Shown piece after piece: positions 22,561 to 25,679 of a stretch of 25,679 bases of DNA. Source of the DNA: Cardinium hertigii_C (GTDB lineage: Bacteria; Bacteroidota; Bacteroidia; Cytophagales; Amoebophilaceae); NCBI RefSeq assembly GCF_050864855.1, contig NZ_JBOZWW010000063.1, positions 1 to 25,679 of the forward strand, in the 5' to 3' direction. Under the pieces are notes generated by a model. It saw nothing but the letters and a program-made list of their open reading frames with translations. It was not told the origin of the DNA and made no database searches. Position numbers and translations under genes: made by a program. Position 1 is the stretch's first letter. Every line of letters begins with the position of its first letter.

Positions 22561-23865
22561 CTAATTTTCATCGTAATCGTCCACTAAAAAAGCTTTTGTT
22601 TTGGTAAGAATACGTGCAAAGGAAAAGTTGCTTTTTTTTGTTTTTTTAACATTTTTTTTCCCAGCATTCAAATCGGCAGACTTTGCTGCTCTATAATAGG
22701 CTTCTCTATAATCCAATGCTTTAAATCCAGCTAGCGTTAATCCAATAGCAGTGGCATAGCTAGGATCCCGTAATTGCTTGCTACTGCCCTCCTCTAGATA
22801 CTCATCTGGAAAGCCCAACCGTGTATCCAACCCAGTTACCTGCTGAAGTATGGCTGGTATGGCTGGTAAGTTGGCGCTCCCCCCTGTTACAACCATACCA
22901 GCTACTAACTTATCGTAAAAACCAGAATGCAAAATCTCTTCATGGATAAATGTCACTATTTCTTCTACACGTGCCTCTATAATTTTAACCAAATTAGCAG
23001 TAATGATCTCTTTGGGTCTACGATTGCGCAATCCTGGAATCGTTACTACTGATTGGGTAACCAAAGCATTGGATCCAACGGTACCAAATTTTACCTTTAA
23101 TAACTCTGCTTGCCGTTCCATAACCATACAACTTTGTTGTATATCTGAAGTAATCATATGTCCTCCGAGTGGAATGGTTGCGGTATACCGAATGATGGCA
23201 TCAAAAAAGATTACTATGTTAATCATGCTGCTTCCGAAATCAATCAGACACACACCTGCTTCTTTTTCTTCATCACTCAATATAGCCAAACTAGCGGCTA
23301 GGGCAGAAGCTATGACCATATCTGCTTCTACACCTGCTTTTTTAATACATTTATGTATGTTTTGAATGGCGTGGGTCTTAGCTGTAATAATATGGAAATT
23401 TGCTTCTAATTTCACACCTGACATACCTACTGGATCTTGGGTTACAATTTCATAGTCTATGGTATATTCCTGCGGCATAGCATGCACAATTTCTGTACCC
23501 AAGGGGGGAACAATACGGTACATATCATTGGTAAGCTTTTTGATGTCCTCTACTGTAATTTCTTCTTCTATGGTATCTCTTGTAATGCTACCATGGTGGC
23601 AAGATCCTGTTACATGTTTCCCAGAAATATTTACATGTACGATATTAATATTTATACCAGAGTCCTCTTCAGCAGCTTCCAGGGCTTGCTTAACAGCAAT
23701 AGCTGCCTTATCAATGTTCACAATCATACCGCGTACAATCCCATCTGCAGCAGCACTTCCCATACCTAATACCTCAAGTTTATTAGGATCATATTGGCTT
23801 TGTGCCCCTATAACTACACAAACTTTACTAGTACCTATGTCAAGACTAGCGATAATTTCTGACAT
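22561..23865 (-). CDS. ftsA: Cell division protein FtsA
   Basis: Actin-like ATPase that ties FtsZ to the inner membrane. The N-terminus has the phosphate-binding loop IASLDIGTSKVCVVIGAQ (about 5-22). The 1C domain follows, then CLIDFGSSMINIVIF (about 203-217) and VVTGGSANLPAIPAILQQVT (about 328-347) complete the actin fold. The C-terminal FSFARILTKTKAFLVDDYDE looks like the amphipathic membrane-targeting helix. The length of 434 aa is normal. The upstream neighbours usual in Bacteroidota (murC, ftsQ) are absent, so ftsA is the first gene of a reduced division cluster. Confidence 0.97.
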   Translation of the reverse strand: MSEIIASLDIGTSKVCVVIGAQSQYDPNKLEVLGMGSAAADGIVRGMIVNIDKAAIAVKQALEAAEEDSGININIVHVNISGKHVTGSCHHGSITRDTIEEEITVEDIKKLTNDMYRIVPPLGTEIVHAMPQEYTIDYEIVTQDPVGMSGVKLEANFHIITAKTHAIQNIHKCIKKAGVEADMVIASALAASLAILSDEEKEAGVCLIDFGSSMINIVIFFDAIIRYTATIPLGGHMITSDIQQSCMVMERQAELLKVKFGTVGSNALVTQSVVTIPGLRNRRPKEIITANLVKIIEARVEEIVTFIHEEILHSGFYDKLVAGMVVTGGSANLPAIPAILQQVTGLDTRLGFPDEYLEEGSSKQLRDPSYATAIGLTLAGFKALDYREAYYRAAKSADLNAGKKNVKKTKKSNFSFARILTKTKAFLVDDYDEN

Positions 23866-24338
23866 AACTAAAAGGATATATGGCGATAATGCTACTTAAA
23901 AAGAGTATGCCTATGCATGCAACGGTTTAACTGAATCTACCCCATGCTGCTCGACTATTACATGGGCTGCATAAACTACAACAATTTATTAAAATTTATT
24001 CAAAATTAAACTAAGGATATAATTATGTGTGGTACAGGCCTACTCTGGATTTCAAGGACCTTGTATATTACAGATCTGCCATCTCAATACATGGTCAACA
24101 ACGGAATAGACCCAGTATAGTTGCCTTATTTTGCATAAATCTATGAAAAAATAGATAAGACCATTCGATAAAATCTTATTTATTCTATATAATGACTTGA
24201 TTATAAATATATTTAGTATTTTTTTCTTATATTTTATGGTTTCCACTTAGTGGTTTATCTTTTACTAGATCTAAGACCTGGTAAAGAAAATGCATATCGA
24301 TTCACTATAATATATATTTAATACTAAACATTAATTTC
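23866..24338. other. Divergent intergenic region, no gene seen
   Basis: This 473-bp AT-rich gap separates leftward ftsA from the rightward ankyrin gene. A TAATTTTG box (24008-24001, minus) could serve ftsA but lacks a well-placed TTG. CCCATG/CATGGG at 23941-23946 and 23961-23966 is a short inverted repeat in the ftsA leader. A 64-codon minus-strand frame at 24052-24246 has no recognisable features and looks like chance. No tRNA or other RNA gene was found. Confidence 0.5.
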
Positions 24339-25268
24339 ATGAAAAAAATAAACTATTGTATATGCCTATACATTGGCCTATTAAGCTTAAACGGTTTTTC
24401 ATCTTGCGTAACCACAAAGCAAGAAATGGTTAGAGATATTAGAGAACGAGGTTACACTTTAGGCAATTTAAAAAGAAGCTACAATAGAAATCCTAAAAAA
24501 TTTATTGCTGGAGCAGTCGTCGGTACAACTGTAATTTTAGGGGCTAGTACAATGGCGATATCTAGTCTTTTAGATGGTTCATCCGTAGCCAATAGAAATG
24601 GGTTAAATAATAGCAGTGCTATGGTAACAGCATTAAGTCCATTGAATGGATCAAATACAAAATTTTCTAACTCAACTAATTCCTATACTAAAAGTTTTAT
24701 AGGTTCAACACGCGCCTACAGTGGATACCCCATATCAAGTACACCATGGCTCGGTCAAGATTTGTCTGATGCAATTTCAAATTCCGATATAGAACTTGTA
24801 AACTACTTATTAAAAAATGGTGCAAACATTAATCAAAGAAATGACTATGGCCATACCCCACTTTATAGTGCAGCAAAAGAAGGTAATATAGAAATAGTTA
24901 AGGTATTACTAAAAGATGAAAATATTGATGTTAATGCAACACATGAAGATAAATATACCGTACTGCATTGGGCAGCATTCCAAAACAACCCAGAATTAGT
25001 TGAATTGTTATTGAGAGATAAAAGAATTAAGGTCAATGAAAAAGATGTATATGGATATACCCCACTCCATACGGCAATAAATGAAAAGAATGTATTAGTA
25101 GTTGAGGCCCTCCTAAAGTCTAAAGATATAGATATCTATACCATAACTAATTTTAACGAAACAGTTTTTGATATAGCTAGAAAAAAGAAATGTTTGGAAT
25201 GCATTAAGGCTATAGAAAAAAGTATACAATATTTTCCGTCTTATGAGACCACACCAAAGTCAGCTTGA
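24339..25268 (+). CDS. Ankyrin-repeat lipoprotein candidate (309 aa)
   Basis: The N-terminus (KKINYCICLYIGLLSLNGFSSC) looks like a signal peptide ending in a lipobox-like FSSC, so Cys23 may be lipidated. A second hydrophobic stretch (about 54-78, KFIAGAVVGTTVILGASTMA) could span a membrane. A Ser/Asn/Thr-rich spacer (about 80-135) leads to about five ankyrin repeats at 140-170, 171-203, 205-237, 239-272 and 273-296. The middle ones show the TPLYSAA, TVLHWAA and TPLHTAI helices; the last is degenerate. It is a different protein from the ankyrin protein at 272-1066, sharing only the architecture. Function unknown; host or envelope protein binding is likely. Confidence 0.85.
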   Translation: MKKINYCICLYIGLLSLNGFSSCVTTKQEMVRDIRERGYTLGNLKRSYNRNPKKFIAGAVVGTTVILGASTMAISSLLDGSSVANRNGLNNSSAMVTALSPLNGSNTKFSNSTNSYTKSFIGSTRAYSGYPISSTPWLGQDLSDAISNSDIELVNYLLKNGANINQRNDYGHTPLYSAAKEGNIEIVKVLLKDENIDVNATHEDKYTVLHWAAFQNNPELVELLLRDKRIKVNEKDVYGYTPLHTAINEKNVLVVEALLKSKDIDIYTITNFNETVFDIARKKKCLECIKAIEKSIQYFPSYETTPKSA

Positions 25269-25457
25269 TTTTTACCAGAATAAAATATGTGATTCGTAGA
25301 GGTTGTTACAATAAAAATGTAAGATTACGTTTCGACTTGTATTCAGTTTCAATAATTGAATTCAATAATCGTATGTATTTTTACAACCTGGTCTATGCTG
25401 GTTTGATTGTCTTTAGTCCGCATATTGATTGAGAGATGTTTATTTAATAATGATAAT
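25269..25457. other. Short intergenic stretch with palindrome
   Basis: AT-rich gap between the ankyrin gene and the right-hand IS. It contains the 12-bp palindrome ATTGAATTCAAT and an AGGTTGT...ACAACCT inverted pair (around 25302 and 25383) separated by about 75 bp. No gene is seen. Confidence 0.35.
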
Positions 25458-25474
25458 TAGTCGGCCCTGAAATA
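25458..25474. repeat. Terminal inverted repeat of right IS
   Basis: TAGTCGGCCCTGAAATA read inward on the plus strand. It matches the repeat of the left-edge IS (207-223) at 16 of 17 bases in the arrangement expected for the opposite end of the same type of element. Confidence 0.6.
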
Positions 25475-25591
25475 TTATTTTTGAATAAATTTATTGAATG
25501 GATATTTCTTTATAATATATATGGTTTATCAGGCGCTCTATTTTTCTTACCCAAGATATAGGTATAACTGGTTTTGGATTAAGAATTTTAA

Positions 25592-25679
25592 TTATATAGG
25601 TTTTAATTTATTTGACTGTGAGGGTATTAAGAATAATTTTCTTGTAATCAGTCGTAGGTTATGAGCAATAGCACATAAA
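25592..25679 (-). CDS. DDE transposase, C-terminal fragment (cut by window edge)
   Basis: The last 28 codons are visible: LCAIAHNLRLITRKLFLIPS followed by QSNKLKPI and a TAA stop at 25594-25592. The 'lAiAhNLrli' ending is typical of IS5/IS4-superfamily transposases, whose final helix carries this pattern. Catalytic residues lie outside the window. It is probably the same gene type as the N-terminal fragment at the left edge, which cannot be proved because the two pieces do not overlap. Confidence 0.55.
   Translation of the reverse strand, partial: LCAIAHNLRLITRKLFLIPSQSNKLKPI

Larger units (their letters stand above)
25458..25679 (-). mobile_element. Insertion sequence, 3' end (partial, runs off right edge)
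   Basis: Contains the terminal repeat, about 117 bp of non-coding sequence and the C-terminal codons of a minus-strand transposase. Because the transposase points in the same direction as that at the left edge and the terminal repeats match, the two are likely direct copies of one IS type flanking this 25-kb segment. Confidence 0.6.

Noticed and set aside
24052..24246. 64-codon minus-strand frame upstream of ftsA
   Set aside because: Lys/Ile-rich translation of AT-rich DNA with no conserved motif.

Overview
The window is AT-rich and reads as the genome of a Bacteroidota bacterium with an intracellular, reduced lifestyle, most like Amoebophilaceae (Candidatus Cardinium / Amoebophilus). This placement is an inference from content. 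The supports are: start codons without Shine-Dalgarno sequences, several matches to the Bacteroidota promoter pattern TTG-N19/20-TAnnTTTG, Bacteroidota-type forms of ribosomal proteins (C-minus L36 and S14), two secreted ankyrin-repeat proteins, a secreted repeat protein with a J-domain, and several insertion sequences.

Layout. (1) Positions 1-223 hold the 5' end of an IS transposase gene read leftwards out of the window. (2) 272-1066 is an ankyrin-repeat protein. (3) 1223-15052, all on the minus strand, is the S10-spc-alpha ribosomal supercluster, transcribed rplC-rplD-rplW-rplB-rpsS-rplV-rpsC-rplP-rpmC-rpsQ-rplN-rplX-rplE-rpsN-rpsH-rplF-rplR-rpsE-rpmD-rplO-secY-infA-rpmJ-rpsM-rpsK-rpsD-rpoA-rplQ. 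It starts at rplC, not rpsJ, and lacks map between secY and infA. A strong promoter match lies about 80 bp upstream of rplC. (4) 15551-17844 is one ancestral plus-strand gene for a secreted protein with four internal repeats and a C-terminal J-domain, cut in two by an 856-bp IS5-family element that left CTAG on both sides. (5) 18078-19514 (minus) holds a secreted helical protein and rimM. (6) 19693-20124 (minus) is tmRNA (ssrA) with an unusually long predicted tag of 31 residues. (7) 20272-23865 (minus) is ftsA-ftsZ followed by a CofE-like ligase gene whose conserved C-terminal tail lies in frame behind a TAA stop. (8) 24339-25268 is a second ankyrin-repeat protein. (9) 25458-25679 is the 3' end of a second IS with the same terminal repeat and orientation as the one at the left edge, so the whole 25-kb block sits between direct IS copies.

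How it works together. The core genes supply translation (ribosome, IF-1, RimM, tmRNA), protein export (SecY), transcription (RpoA) and division (FtsA, FtsZ). The accessory genes (two ankyrin proteins, the repeat/J-domain protein, the helical protein) all carry export signals and look like envelope or host-facing proteins. The strongest new signals are the IS-split repeat/J-domain gene, the long tmRNA tag, and the stop-interrupted CofE-like gene.
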